Positions 38,719-47,455 of a stretch of 64,000 bases of DNA are shown one piece after another. The translations under genes and the position numbers were made by a program. Positions within the stretch are counted from its first letter, which is position 1; each line of letters opens with the position of its first letter. The stretch is from Corallococcus sp. EGB (GTDB lineage: Bacteria; Myxococcota; Myxococcia; Myxococcales; Myxococcaceae): assembly GCF_019968905.1 (NCBI RefSeq), contig NZ_CP079946.1, positions 3,162,001 through 3,226,000 on the forward strand. Reading direction: 5' to 3'. The notes beneath the pieces are model-generated. The model ran no database searches. It worked only from the letters and a program-made list of their open reading frames with translations, and was not told the DNA's origin.

Positions 38719-39714
38719 TCACAGCGACGAGTACACCGCCGCCGTGAACCCGCCGCAGGCGCTCGCCTCCTCGCCGTAGCCCTGGCGGGGGTCCACGCTG
38801 ACGCGGAAGTAGGTGCTGAGGAAGTGCGCGTCCCAGCACTCGTTCAGGGTGGCCTCGCCAACAAGGTCGCCCTCCGACACCTTGACGTCCGAGCGCCCCA
38901 CGCCCGTCGCCGCCCAGCGGCTCTTGATGGACAGCTTCTCCAGCTTCAGGCGGTTCAGGTCGCCGATGTCGATGTTCTTGTGCGTGACGAAGTCGAACTC
39001 GCCCCCCGCCGTCGGCGAGGCCTGGTAGTGGTACTTCGCGTCCACGCGCTTGCCGTCGTCCTCCTCGTCACGCACCTGGTGGAAGTCCGCGTCCACCGTG
39101 ACCTGCGACGTCGCGCTGGCGCGTGCATAGCGGATGTCCACCGTCCCCAGATGGTTGTCCGCGCCCGGCAGGGTGAAGGCGGCGTCCCAGTCGATGAGCA
39201 ACTGCCCGGAGCCGAAGCCCCGCTTGCGCTCGCCGTCCGAGCCCACCTCCACCGTCTGCGCGCCGGACAGCACCGCCCGGAACGCGCTGTCCTCCGCCTG
39301 CTTCGGCTTGCCCTCCAGCACCCAGGAGAACGACGCCTCCCCGGACTTCGTCACCGTCAGCCGCCACGCGACGAGGTCCATCGGGCCCGTGCTGGGGCCC
39401 CACACGGCCTTGTTCTCCTCCAGCGTCGTCGGCGGATACTTCGTGATCTGCTCGATGAGGTTCAGCACCCAGAGCGTGCCGCCGTTCACCACCACCGTGG
39501 CGGCCACCGTGGCCTTGAAGTAGTCCGCCGTCTGACCCTGCGTGGCCGTCGCGGCCGGGCCCTCGGCCTTCAGACCCTGCCCGTTCTCCTTCGGCGCGTT
39601 CACCTGCACCATCTCCTTGGAGGGCAGGCCGTCACGGAACGTCGCTTCGTCGGGCTGTCCCGCGTTGCAACCGGCGAACAGCAGAGAGGCACACAGCAGG
39701 CTCTTGCGCAGCAT
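38719..39714 (-). CDS. Lipoprotein, paralogue of the 34743-35711 product (331 aa)
   Basis: Signal MLRKSLLCASLLFAGC has a lipobox (FAGC, cysteine 16). The mature protein shares with the lipoprotein at 34743 the landmarks LIEQITKYPPTT...VWGP, a long beta-rich middle with LIDWDAAFTLPGADNHLGTVDIRY, and NECWDAHFLST near the end. Its stop is 28 bases before the ECF sigma start, so it probably heads the same transcript. Lysine- and aspartate-rich segments suggest a soluble periplasmic face. Function unknown; a sensor or substrate for the sigma/caspase module is a reasonable guess. Confidence 0.82.
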   Translation of the reverse strand: MLRKSLLCASLLFAGCNAGQPDEATFRDGLPSKEMVQVNAPKENGQGLKAEGPAATATQGQTADYFKATVAATVVVNGGTLWVLNLIEQITKYPPTTLEENKAVWGPSTGPMDLVAWRLTVTKSGEASFSWVLEGKPKQAEDSAFRAVLSGAQTVEVGSDGERKRGFGSGQLLIDWDAAFTLPGADNHLGTVDIRYARASATSQVTVDADFHQVRDEEDDGKRVDAKYHYQASPTAGGEFDFVTHKNIDIGDLNRLKLEKLSIKSRWAATGVGRSDVKVSEGDLVGEATLNECWDAHFLSTYFRVSVDPRQGYGEEASACGGFTAAVYSSL

Positions 39715-39800
39715 GGTCGGGTGTCCTTTCAGGGCCCGTTTCGTGCGGGCCGTGTGGCAGTGACTTCGCCCCTATGGACACAGGCCAGCCGGAAAACAGA

Positions 39801-39829
39801 AAAAGCGCTCGCTTGGGCCGGAAAAGCGC
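39801..39829. repeat. Spaced direct repeat upstream of the ECF operon
   Basis: AAAAGCGC occurs at 39801-39808 and 39822-39829, start to start 21 bases, which puts both on one face of the helix. CCGGAAAA is also repeated (39789-39796 and 39818-39825). The region is about 90-115 bases before the lipoprotein start at 39714 and before the divergent gene at 39925, a likely operator position. Confidence 0.4.
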
Positions 39830-39924
39830 AGTGATACCAATTGGTTGGAGGCTGGCTGCCTGCTCTCCGGGCGCCCGCGCCCGCCTGCCCGACGGTTGAA
39901 ATGGGCCATCCCTACCTTTCGCCC

Positions 39925-40782
39925 ATGGAAAAACGACACCCGAACCATCCCGGGGAGATGGGTACGGACGCCACGCTGGCCGAGCGGGAGCGTGCGCCGG
40001 ACGAGATCAACGCCCGCGCCAGAGCCGTCGGTCTGCTGCACGAGGCCGGGGTGCCGTTCGTGGTGGGCGGGGCGTATGCCTACGCCACCTATACCGGCAT
40101 CTACCGCGACACCAAGGACCTGGACCTGTTCCCGCGCAAGCGTGACGCCATCCGCGCCCTGGAGGTGCTGGAGAAGGATGGCTGGCGCACGGAACGTCCG
40201 GATGAGGTCTGGCTCTACAAGGCCTACAAGGGGGACTACTTCGTCGACTTCATCTTCTCCTCCGGCAACGGCGTGGCGACGGTGGACGACGAGTGGTTCA
40301 CCCACGCCAGGAAGGCCACCATCTTCGGCTACGAGTGCCTCATCGCGCCGGCCGAGGAGATGATCTGGTCCAAGGCCTTCGTCACCGAGCGCGAGCGCTA
40401 TGACGGCGCGGACATCAACCACCTCATCCTCAAGGCGGGGCGGGAGATGGACTGGGACCGCATCCTCCGGCGCTTCGACCGCTACTGGGAGGTGCTGCTC
40501 AGCCACCTGATGATGTTCCGCTTCGCCTATCCCAGCGAGCGCGACATCGTGCCCAACTACGTGATGACGGAGCTGATGAGCCGCACGCTCCAGACGGTGC
40601 GCGATGGCCGCTGGGACGAGAAGCTGTGCCGGGGCAACCTGGTGTCCAAGGTGAACTATCACGTGGACATCCACCACTGGGGCTTTGGGGACGGCAGGGC
40701 GTGGGACGAACAGGACAGACCCGAGGGGGGAGCCCGTGGCGCGAGATCCGAGCTCGAAGATTCGGCTGGCAGCGGTCGGTGA
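39925..40782 (+). CDS. Nucleotidyltransferase-fold protein (285 aa)
   Basis: Start is uncertain: ATG 39925 is chosen, and ATG 39901 is possible; neither has a clear ribosome site. Residues 42-70 read VVGGAYAYATYTGIYRDTKDLDLF. This is the core of a minimal nucleotidyltransferase: the GG motif on the first helix and the DLD metal site (about residues 65-68). VDFIFS supplies the third strand. The rest is helical. Such domains transfer nucleotides to RNA, protein or small molecules, or act as antitoxin/toxin partners. It overlaps the metallophosphoesterase gene by 47 bases. Only general fold evidence supports the function. Confidence 0.8.
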   Translation: MEKRHPNHPGEMGTDATLAERERAPDEINARARAVGLLHEAGVPFVVGGAYAYATYTGIYRDTKDLDLFPRKRDAIRALEVLEKDGWRTERPDEVWLYKAYKGDYFVDFIFSSGNGVATVDDEWFTHARKATIFGYECLIAPAEEMIWSKAFVTERERYDGADINHLILKAGREMDWDRILRRFDRYWEVLLSHLMMFRFAYPSERDIVPNYVMTELMSRTLQTVRDGRWDEKLCRGNLVSKVNYHVDIHHWGFGDGRAWDEQDRPEGGARGARSELEDSAGSGR

Positions 40783-41470
40783 TCTGCACTGCCGCGAGGA
40801 TCAGCACGGGCGGTTCCGTCAGCTGATCAAACAGGTGAACGCCTCGGCGGACGTGCTGCTCTTGTGCGGGGACCTGACGGACCGCGGGCTGATCGAGGAG
40901 GGCAAGGTGCTGGCCGAGGAACTCTCGGCCTTACGCGTCCCTTGCGCCGCGGTGCTGGGCAACCACGACTACGAGCACGGACAGGTGAAGGAGATCTGCA
41001 CGGAGCTCTCCAAGGTCGGCGTGCACATCCTCGACGGGGACCACTTCATCTTCGAGAAGGTGCTGGGCATCGCGGGGGTGAAGGGCTTCGGGGGCGGCTT
41101 CGGCAACGCGACGTTGCAGGCGTTCGGCGAGGGACAGACGAAGGCCTTCGTGCAGGAGGCCGTCACGGAGTCGCTCAAGCTGGAGGCCGCGCTCAGCCAC
41201 CTGGACACGCCGAAGAAGGTCGTCATCATGCACTACGCCCCCATCCCGGAGACGCTGGAGGGGGAGAACATCGAGATCCGTCCCTTCCTGGGGACGAGCC
41301 GCCTGTCGATGCCCATCGACCACTACGGCGCGGCCTGCGTCTTCCACGGCCACGCGCACCACGGCTCGCGCGAGGGCAAGACGAAGAGCGGCATCCCGGT
41401 GTTCAACGTCGCGATGCCGCTGCTCACCAAGTTCACGCCCGAGCAGCGCTTCGCCCTGATGGAGGTCTAG
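40736..41470 (+). CDS. Calcineurin-like metallophosphoesterase (244 aa)
   Basis: GTG at 40736 follows GGGGGGAG inside the end of the preceding gene. All five metal motifs are present in order: GDLHC, CGDLTDRG, GNHDYEHG, MHYAP and GHAHHG. It is therefore an active-looking binuclear metallophosphoesterase of the calcineurin superfamily. There is no signal peptide, so it is cytoplasmic. Tight coupling to a nucleotidyltransferase suggests paired addition and removal of a nucleotide or phosphate on one substrate, which is an inference. Convergent with the next gene (seven-base gap). Confidence 0.88.
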   Translation: MARDPSSKIRLAAVGDLHCREDQHGRFRQLIKQVNASADVLLLCGDLTDRGLIEEGKVLAEELSALRVPCAAVLGNHDYEHGQVKEICTELSKVGVHILDGDHFIFEKVLGIAGVKGFGGGFGNATLQAFGEGQTKAFVQEAVTESLKLEAALSHLDTPKKVVIMHYAPIPETLEGENIEIRPFLGTSRLSMPIDHYGAACVFHGHAHHGSREGKTKSGIPVFNVAMPLLTKFTPEQRFALMEV

Positions 41471-41477
41471 CGCTGCT

Positions 41478-42938
41478 TCAGGGCTGGGGAGCGCCGCCGT
41501 CCGATGCGTCGGGCGGCGCCTCCTGGAGCTCCGAGGCGCGCGTGGGCAGATCCGCCACCGAGCCCATGGACACCTCCACCAGGTCCGGCCCGGAGCCCCG
41601 AGCGTAGAGCCGGTCCTCCGTGTCCGGCACGGCGTCACCCAGCCACAGCCGGGCCAGCTCGCGCCCGTCTCCGTCACGGAGCACGACGCCTCGCGACGCG
41701 TCGCTGATGCCGTAGCGCTCCCAGCGCTTCACCTTCGCCTCGCCGAACGCCGAGGCTTTCAGCGACTCCAGCCGGCCCAGGAGCTTCACCACGCGGAAGT
41801 GCAGGGCGCGTCCGCCGTCGGGGCCCTCCACCTGCCACGCGTCGCTGTTCCCGGCGCCACGTGTCACGACCACCGGGGCGGCCTTGCCACCGGGGAGGAA
41901 CTCCAGGCGCCGCACGGCGTCGCGCGGGAACGACAGCACGCGCCGGTCCTTCAACTCCTGCACGCCCACGTCCAGCGTCGTCAGCGCGCGGGCCTCCACT
42001 TCCGCCAGCGTCGACTGCGGGCCCTGTTCCCGCAGCGCATGGACCACGGGCGCACCGTCCCGGGTCACCTGCCCCAACCGGATGCGGATGGCTTCACCGG
42101 AAGCCGGGACGAAGCGCGCGTCCACGACGGGCGTGTCCAACCCCAGGGACTTCCGGGCGGCGGCGGTGTCCTGCGGGAAGGAGAGGGCTTGATGCCCCGC
42201 GAACGCCTTGAGCAGGTCCGTCAGCCGGCTGCTGTTCGCGCGCGTGGGCTCCGGCTTCTCCATCCGCCACGACGTGCCGTCCGCCTCGCGCGTCAGCGCG
42301 TAGGCGTGGTCCTTCGTCGTGACCTCGATGGCCTGGAGTGACGACAGGTCCAGCGGCCCCAGGAACTCCTTGGCGCGCAGCTCGAAGGGGCCCTTGTCCA
42401 GCGAGTACCGCACGGCCCCGTCCGCCGCGTACACGCTCGCGTCGCCTTCGCGGCGCACATAGACGGAGCCATCGAAGGGATTCTCATCTCCACCGGCCAG
42501 CGTCACGGTGCGCTGGCGCGACGGAGCCTCCGCGCCTCCACCGTTCGCGTCCGGAAGGTATGCCTTCGCCGTGACGGTGAACGTCGGGGACGTGAGCCCG
42601 TACTTCTTCAGGTCCGCGTCCGTCGGCGACGCGTTCACGGTGGCCTTGAACTTCGCCGAGGTGAGCTGCTGCACCAGGGCCTCCACCGCGTATGGATCCG
42701 CCTTCGCGTCCACGGGCGATACGATCCGCCAGCCGTCCGGCGTCCGCTCCAGCTCCGTGGTGGCGCCGCGGGCCTTCACCGTCAGGTGCGTGAAGACGGG
42801 CGCGGCATCCGGGGCCGTTCCCGGTCGTGGCTCGGCGGACTCCGTCGCGAAGAGCTTCGGCGGCGCTGGGGGCTTCTCCGCGTCGCGCGAACAGCCCACC
42901 GCCATCAGCCCCAGCAACACGACGGTGGAAGTCCTCAC
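41478..42938 (-). CDS. DUF4340-domain lipoprotein (486 aa)
   Basis: Signal MRTSTVVLLGLMAVGC has a lipobox (AVGC). The mature part matches DUF4340: an early beta unit FTHLTVKARGATTELERTPDGWRIVSP with VDAKADPYAVEALVQQL, then repeated similar units (VEVTTKDHAYALTREADGTSWRMEKPEP, RRLEFLPGGKAAPVVVTRG). DUF4340 proteins usually follow GldG-like genes in ABC exporter operons, as here. The start overlaps the end of the upstream GldG-like gene (ATGA). Last gene of the four-gene ABC operon, so probably a periplasmic accessory of the exporter. Confidence 0.9.
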   Translation of the reverse strand: MRTSTVVLLGLMAVGCSRDAEKPPAPPKLFATESAEPRPGTAPDAAPVFTHLTVKARGATTELERTPDGWRIVSPVDAKADPYAVEALVQQLTSAKFKATVNASPTDADLKKYGLTSPTFTVTAKAYLPDANGGGAEAPSRQRTVTLAGGDENPFDGSVYVRREGDASVYAADGAVRYSLDKGPFELRAKEFLGPLDLSSLQAIEVTTKDHAYALTREADGTSWRMEKPEPTRANSSRLTDLLKAFAGHQALSFPQDTAAARKSLGLDTPVVDARFVPASGEAIRIRLGQVTRDGAPVVHALREQGPQSTLAEVEARALTTLDVGVQELKDRRVLSFPRDAVRRLEFLPGGKAAPVVVTRGAGNSDAWQVEGPDGGRALHFRVVKLLGRLESLKASAFGEAKVKRWERYGISDASRGVVLRDGDGRELARLWLGDAVPDTEDRLYARGSGPDLVEVSMGSVADLPTRASELQEAPPDASDGGAPQP

Positions 42939-44488
42939 CGGTTCCTCCGCGACAGCCAGACCGCGAGTCCCACGCCCAGCAGCGACAAGGGCAACAGGTC
43001 AGTGGACACGAAGCGCAGGGCCCGCATCTGGTCCTCGGTGAGCTCCAGCGTGGACGTCTCACGGTCGGGGGGACGCAGGGTGATCTTCTCCACCTGATGG
43101 GAGGCCCAGCCCAGCGCGTTCATCACCAGGTTGCGGTTGGCCTCGTAGCCCCAGTTCGGATCCAGCAGCAGCTCCGATTCACCCACCGCCACCAGCCGCG
43201 CCTCGTCGAAGCGCTTGTGCTCCGCGGCGCGCGTGTCCCGGGACGCGGCGGCCACCAGCGTCAGCTGTCCCATCTTCTCGCCGCTGGATGGCGTGGCATC
43301 CTCCAGGGGCTTCGACTCCACCCACGCATAGGGCGAGCTCAGCAGCACGGGCTCCACCGTCACGCCGGGAAGCAGGAAGCCCTCACGGACCAGCGTGAAG
43401 CTGCGCGGCGTGGGCAGCTGCACGTTGAGCCCGCGCTCCTGGAGCGGACGCGTGATGGCGTGCTTGCCGTAGAAGTTCGACACGAGGACGAACGGGTTGC
43501 CCGAGTTGAACTGCGGATCCGCTGCCACACCCGCGTCCACCTGGACGCCGTAGTCCGCGAGGAGCAGGCCCAGCCCGTCCTCCGTGTTCGCGTCGGTGAA
43601 GTAGAGCAGCCGGCCTCCTTCCCCCAGGTACGCGCGCAGGGCCGCCACCTCCGGCGCCGTGTAGTCCTGCTTTGCGCCCGCGATGACCAGCAACCCCGCG
43701 TCGCGAGGCACCTCCTTGCGGCCCAGGAGGTTGAGCGGCTCGGGGCGGTAGCCCTCGCGCAGCAGCTGGCGCCGCAGCTCCGTCAGCCCGTCACCGGCCG
43801 TCTCCAGCGACCACTCGCCATGCCCCTCGAGGAAGTACACCTTCTGCGCGCCCGTCGCGCTCAGCTGGATGAGGGCGTTGGTCAGGTCCTGTTCGGAGGG
43901 GACGGGCAGGGGGGTGTGGGGCGCGGCGTCGCCCTCGCCTCGGGAGATGACGACCAGGGTCTGGCCGTCCTTGAGCTGGTACTTCGCGGCCAGGGACGGC
44001 TCGCGGCGCGGATCCACGAAGGCGTAGTCGAAGGTCGCCGGCGCGGCCTCGTGGTAGCGCCGGAACAGCTCCTCCAGTTCTCCATAGGACGGATGCGTGG
44101 GGGGGATGAGCGCCAGCGCATGCGCCTTCTCCTTTAGCCCCGCGAGCGTCTGCTCCGTCTGGGGCGCGAGCGAGAAGATGCGCTCCCGCGTCAGATCCCA
44201 CCGCTGGTTCTTGCGGAACGCGAGGACGTTGAGCGCCACCAGCACGCCCAGCACCGCCAGCAGGGTGAGCACCGAGGACGCGAGGAACCGCCCCGTGCGG
44301 CGGCTGCCCGAGCGCCCCAGCTCCTGCCGGTGCGAGACGCCGTAGACCGCGAGCATCGCCGCGCCCAGCACCGCCTTGCCCGCCGCGAGCGCCACGCTGC
44401 CGGAGGTGAGGAACAGCGTGAAGGGGCTGGACAGGAGCAGCAGCAGGCCGAAGGCGCCCGACGCCCGGGTGACGTGATTCGCTCTCAT
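42935..44488 (-). CDS. GldG-like ABC exporter accessory protein (517 aa)
   Basis: The start at 44488 (MRANHVTRASGAFGLLLLLS) is two bases from the stop of the upstream permease gene. Two membrane segments near the N-terminus and one at the C-terminus (LLPLSLLGVGLAVWLS) flank a large periplasmic ABC-transporter auxiliary domain (LTRERIFSLAPQTEQTLAGL, TFDYAFVDPRREPSLAAKY, QKVYFLEGHGEWSLE, GLLVIAGAKQDYTAPEV). The last feature is typical of GldG/IFT52-like proteins. Together with the ATPase, permease and DUF4340 protein it forms an exporter of unknown substrate. The Bacteroidetes name Gld does not imply gliding here. Confidence 0.9.
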   Translation of the reverse strand: MRANHVTRASGAFGLLLLLSSPFTLFLTSGSVALAAGKAVLGAAMLAVYGVSHRQELGRSGSRRTGRFLASSVLTLLAVLGVLVALNVLAFRKNQRWDLTRERIFSLAPQTEQTLAGLKEKAHALALIPPTHPSYGELEELFRRYHEAAPATFDYAFVDPRREPSLAAKYQLKDGQTLVVISRGEGDAAPHTPLPVPSEQDLTNALIQLSATGAQKVYFLEGHGEWSLETAGDGLTELRRQLLREGYRPEPLNLLGRKEVPRDAGLLVIAGAKQDYTAPEVAALRAYLGEGGRLLYFTDANTEDGLGLLLADYGVQVDAGVAADPQFNSGNPFVLVSNFYGKHAITRPLQERGLNVQLPTPRSFTLVREGFLLPGVTVEPVLLSSPYAWVESKPLEDATPSSGEKMGQLTLVAAASRDTRAAEHKRFDEARLVAVGESELLLDPNWGYEANRNLVMNALGWASHQVEKITLRPPDRETSTLELTEDQMRALRFVSTDLLPLSLLGVGLAVWLSRRNR

Positions 44489-44490
44489 GG

Positions 44491-45294
44491 TCACGCGTAG
44501 CGCTGCGCTTCCACCGCGCGGTGGGTGAGCAGCAGTGAGAACAGGATGACGGACGCGAAGAACACCAGGGCCTGCACCTCCAGCACGCCCTGGATCATCC
44601 CCTGCAACTGCGTGTCGAAGGACAGGTAGGAGAGGAACGAGCGCAGCGGCTCCGCGGTGGACTGGGCCACGCCACGCAGGAGCATCCACGGCAAGAGCAC
44701 CGTGAAGGTGAGGAACGCCGCCAGCATCTGGCTCTCCGTCAGCGCGGAGATGAACAGCCCCACCGCCATGCACGTCGCGCCCCACAGGAGCACCGCGCCG
44801 TAGCCCAGGAGCACCGTGGGCCACTCCAGCGCCGAACCGGACGGGCCCGAGCCCACCACCGACAACAACACCGGGAACACCAGCGTCAGCCCCAGCGTGA
44901 CGAAGATGAGGCCCAGGCCGCCCAGGTACTTGCCCAGCACGATGTCCACCGGGCGCACGGGCGTGGTGAGCAGCAGCGCGAACGTCTTCTGGCGCTTCTC
45001 CTCCGCGAACAGCCGCATGGACAGGAAGGGCGCGACGAAGAGCGTGATGATCAACACCACGCCCCACAGCTGCACCACCACGCCGTCGGTGAGGTTGCGG
45101 TAGACGATGGAGTCAGGGGGCAGGCGGCTCCAGCCGTGCTCGCGCGCCAGGGCCTGCACCTGCTGGAACTGCTCCAGCAGGCTGACGAAGAAGAACGACG
45201 AGAGCGCCGCCATCGCCGTGAGCACGGCGTAGGCCCACGGGGTGGTGAAGGCGACGGCCAGTTCCTTGCGGGCGATGGCCAGGGCGGTGCGCAT
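44491..45294 (-). CDS. ABC-2 type permease (GldF-like, 267 aa)
   Basis: Six hydrophobic segments and the family signature MRLFAEEKRQKTFALLLTTPVRPVDIVLGKYLG, typical of ABC-2 permeases in the GldF/NosY group, with an N-terminal FTTPWAYAVLTAMAALSSFFF. The start follows the ATPase gene by 17 bases. It forms the membrane channel with the ATPase at 45312. Position and signature make the assignment firm; the substrate is unknown. Confidence 0.93.
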   Translation of the reverse strand: MRTALAIARKELAVAFTTPWAYAVLTAMAALSSFFFVSLLEQFQQVQALAREHGWSRLPPDSIVYRNLTDGVVVQLWGVVLIITLFVAPFLSMRLFAEEKRQKTFALLLTTPVRPVDIVLGKYLGGLGLIFVTLGLTLVFPVLLSVVGSGPSGSALEWPTVLLGYGAVLLWGATCMAVGLFISALTESQMLAAFLTFTVLLPWMLLRGVAQSTAEPLRSFLSYLSFDTQLQGMIQGVLEVQALVFFASVILFSLLLTHRAVEAQRYA

Positions 45295-45311
45295 GCGCTG
45301 GGGGTTCCTGT

Positions 45312-46055
45312 TCAGGCGGCGGTCAGCTTGATGAAGACTTCTTCCAACGACGCGTGCTCGGCCTGTCCATGGGACTTCGCCAGCTGGTCGATGGCGTCAT
45401 GGGCCACCACGCGCCCCTGGTGGAGGATGAGGACCTGCTCGCACGTCACCGTGACCTCCGGGAGGATGTGCGTGGACAACAGCACCGTGTGTTGGCCCTT
45501 GAGGCTCCGGATCAACGCGCGCAGGTCCGCGCGCTGCGCGGGGTCCAGGCCTTCGGTGGGCTCGTCCAGGATGAGCACCGGCGGTGAACCGATGAGCGCC
45601 TGCGCGATGCCCACGCGCTGCTGATAGCCCTTGGACAGGTTCTGGAGCACGCGGCCCAGCACGTCGCTCACGCCGGTGAGCCCCGCCACCCGCTCCACCT
45701 CCGCCTTCACCGCGCGGCCGGGCACCTGCTTGAGCGAGGCCACGAACGCCAGGTAGCCGTGCACCGTCAGCTCCGGATACAGCGGCGGCGTCTCCGGCAG
45801 GTAGCCGATGCGCCGTTTGACCTCCATCGGGTGCGTGGACACGTCGAAGCCCGCGACCTTCGCGCTGCCCTCGGACGGGGGCAGCAAGCCGGTGAGGATC
45901 TTCATCGTGGTGGACTTGCCCGCGCCGTTGGGGCCCAGGAAGCCCAGCAGCTCTCCCTCACCGACCGTGAAGGAGAGGTCCTCGATGGCCACGCGCTCGC
46001 GATAGCGCCGGGTGAGGTTGCGCACCTCGATGATGGGCTTCTCGGTGATTGGCAT
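45312..46055 (-). CDS. ABC transporter ATP-binding protein (GldA-like)
   Basis: A 247-residue ATPase with Walker [10 protein letters not shown] (about residues 38-46), the [20 protein letters not shown]-loop region, signature [15 protein letters not shown] and Walker [16 protein letters not shown]. It is the first gene of the ABC operon that also encodes a permease, a GldG-like protein and a DUF4340 lipoprotein. It is divergent from aspartate kinase, with 42 bases between the starts, so their promoters overlap. Confidence 0.95.
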   Translation of the reverse strand: MPITEKPIIEVRNLTRRYRERVAIEDLSFTVGEGELLGFLGPNGAGKSTTMKILTGLLPPSEGSAKVAGFDVSTHPMEVKRRIGYLPETPPLYPELTVHGYLAFVASLKQVPGRAVKAEVERVAGLTGVSDVLGRVLQNLSKGYQQRVGIAQALIGSPPVLILDEPTEGLDPAQRADLRALIRSLKGQHTVLLSTHILPEVTVTCEQVLILHQGRVVAHDAIDQLAKSHGQAEHASLEEVFIKLTAA

Positions 46056-46097
46056 GCGCGGGGGCGAACTCTACACTGCCCCGGAAGCGAGGCGTGG

Positions 46098-47291
<1,194 letters not shown>

Positions 47292-47369
47292 CACGCGCGG
47301 CGCCCGCGCAACCACCGTTGATCCGAGGACTTGCGGGCCGTCCCTGCGGACAAGGTGACATCGGGCGTT

Positions 47370-47381
47370 GAACTTCCGTTC
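47370..47381. promoter_or_regulatory. GAAC-N4-GTTC core
   Basis: GAACTTCCGTTC is identical to the core of the palindrome at 51025-51040, but without the outer CT/AG bases. It lies 74 bases before the lipoprotein gene at 47456. A LexA role is only a weak possibility. Confidence 0.2.
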
Positions 47382-47455
47382 CCAAGCAGGGCAGGGTGCT
47401 TCCCTCCCTGAAGTCGATGCCTACCCTCCGGTCCTGAACACCTTGGAGGGGTGGC

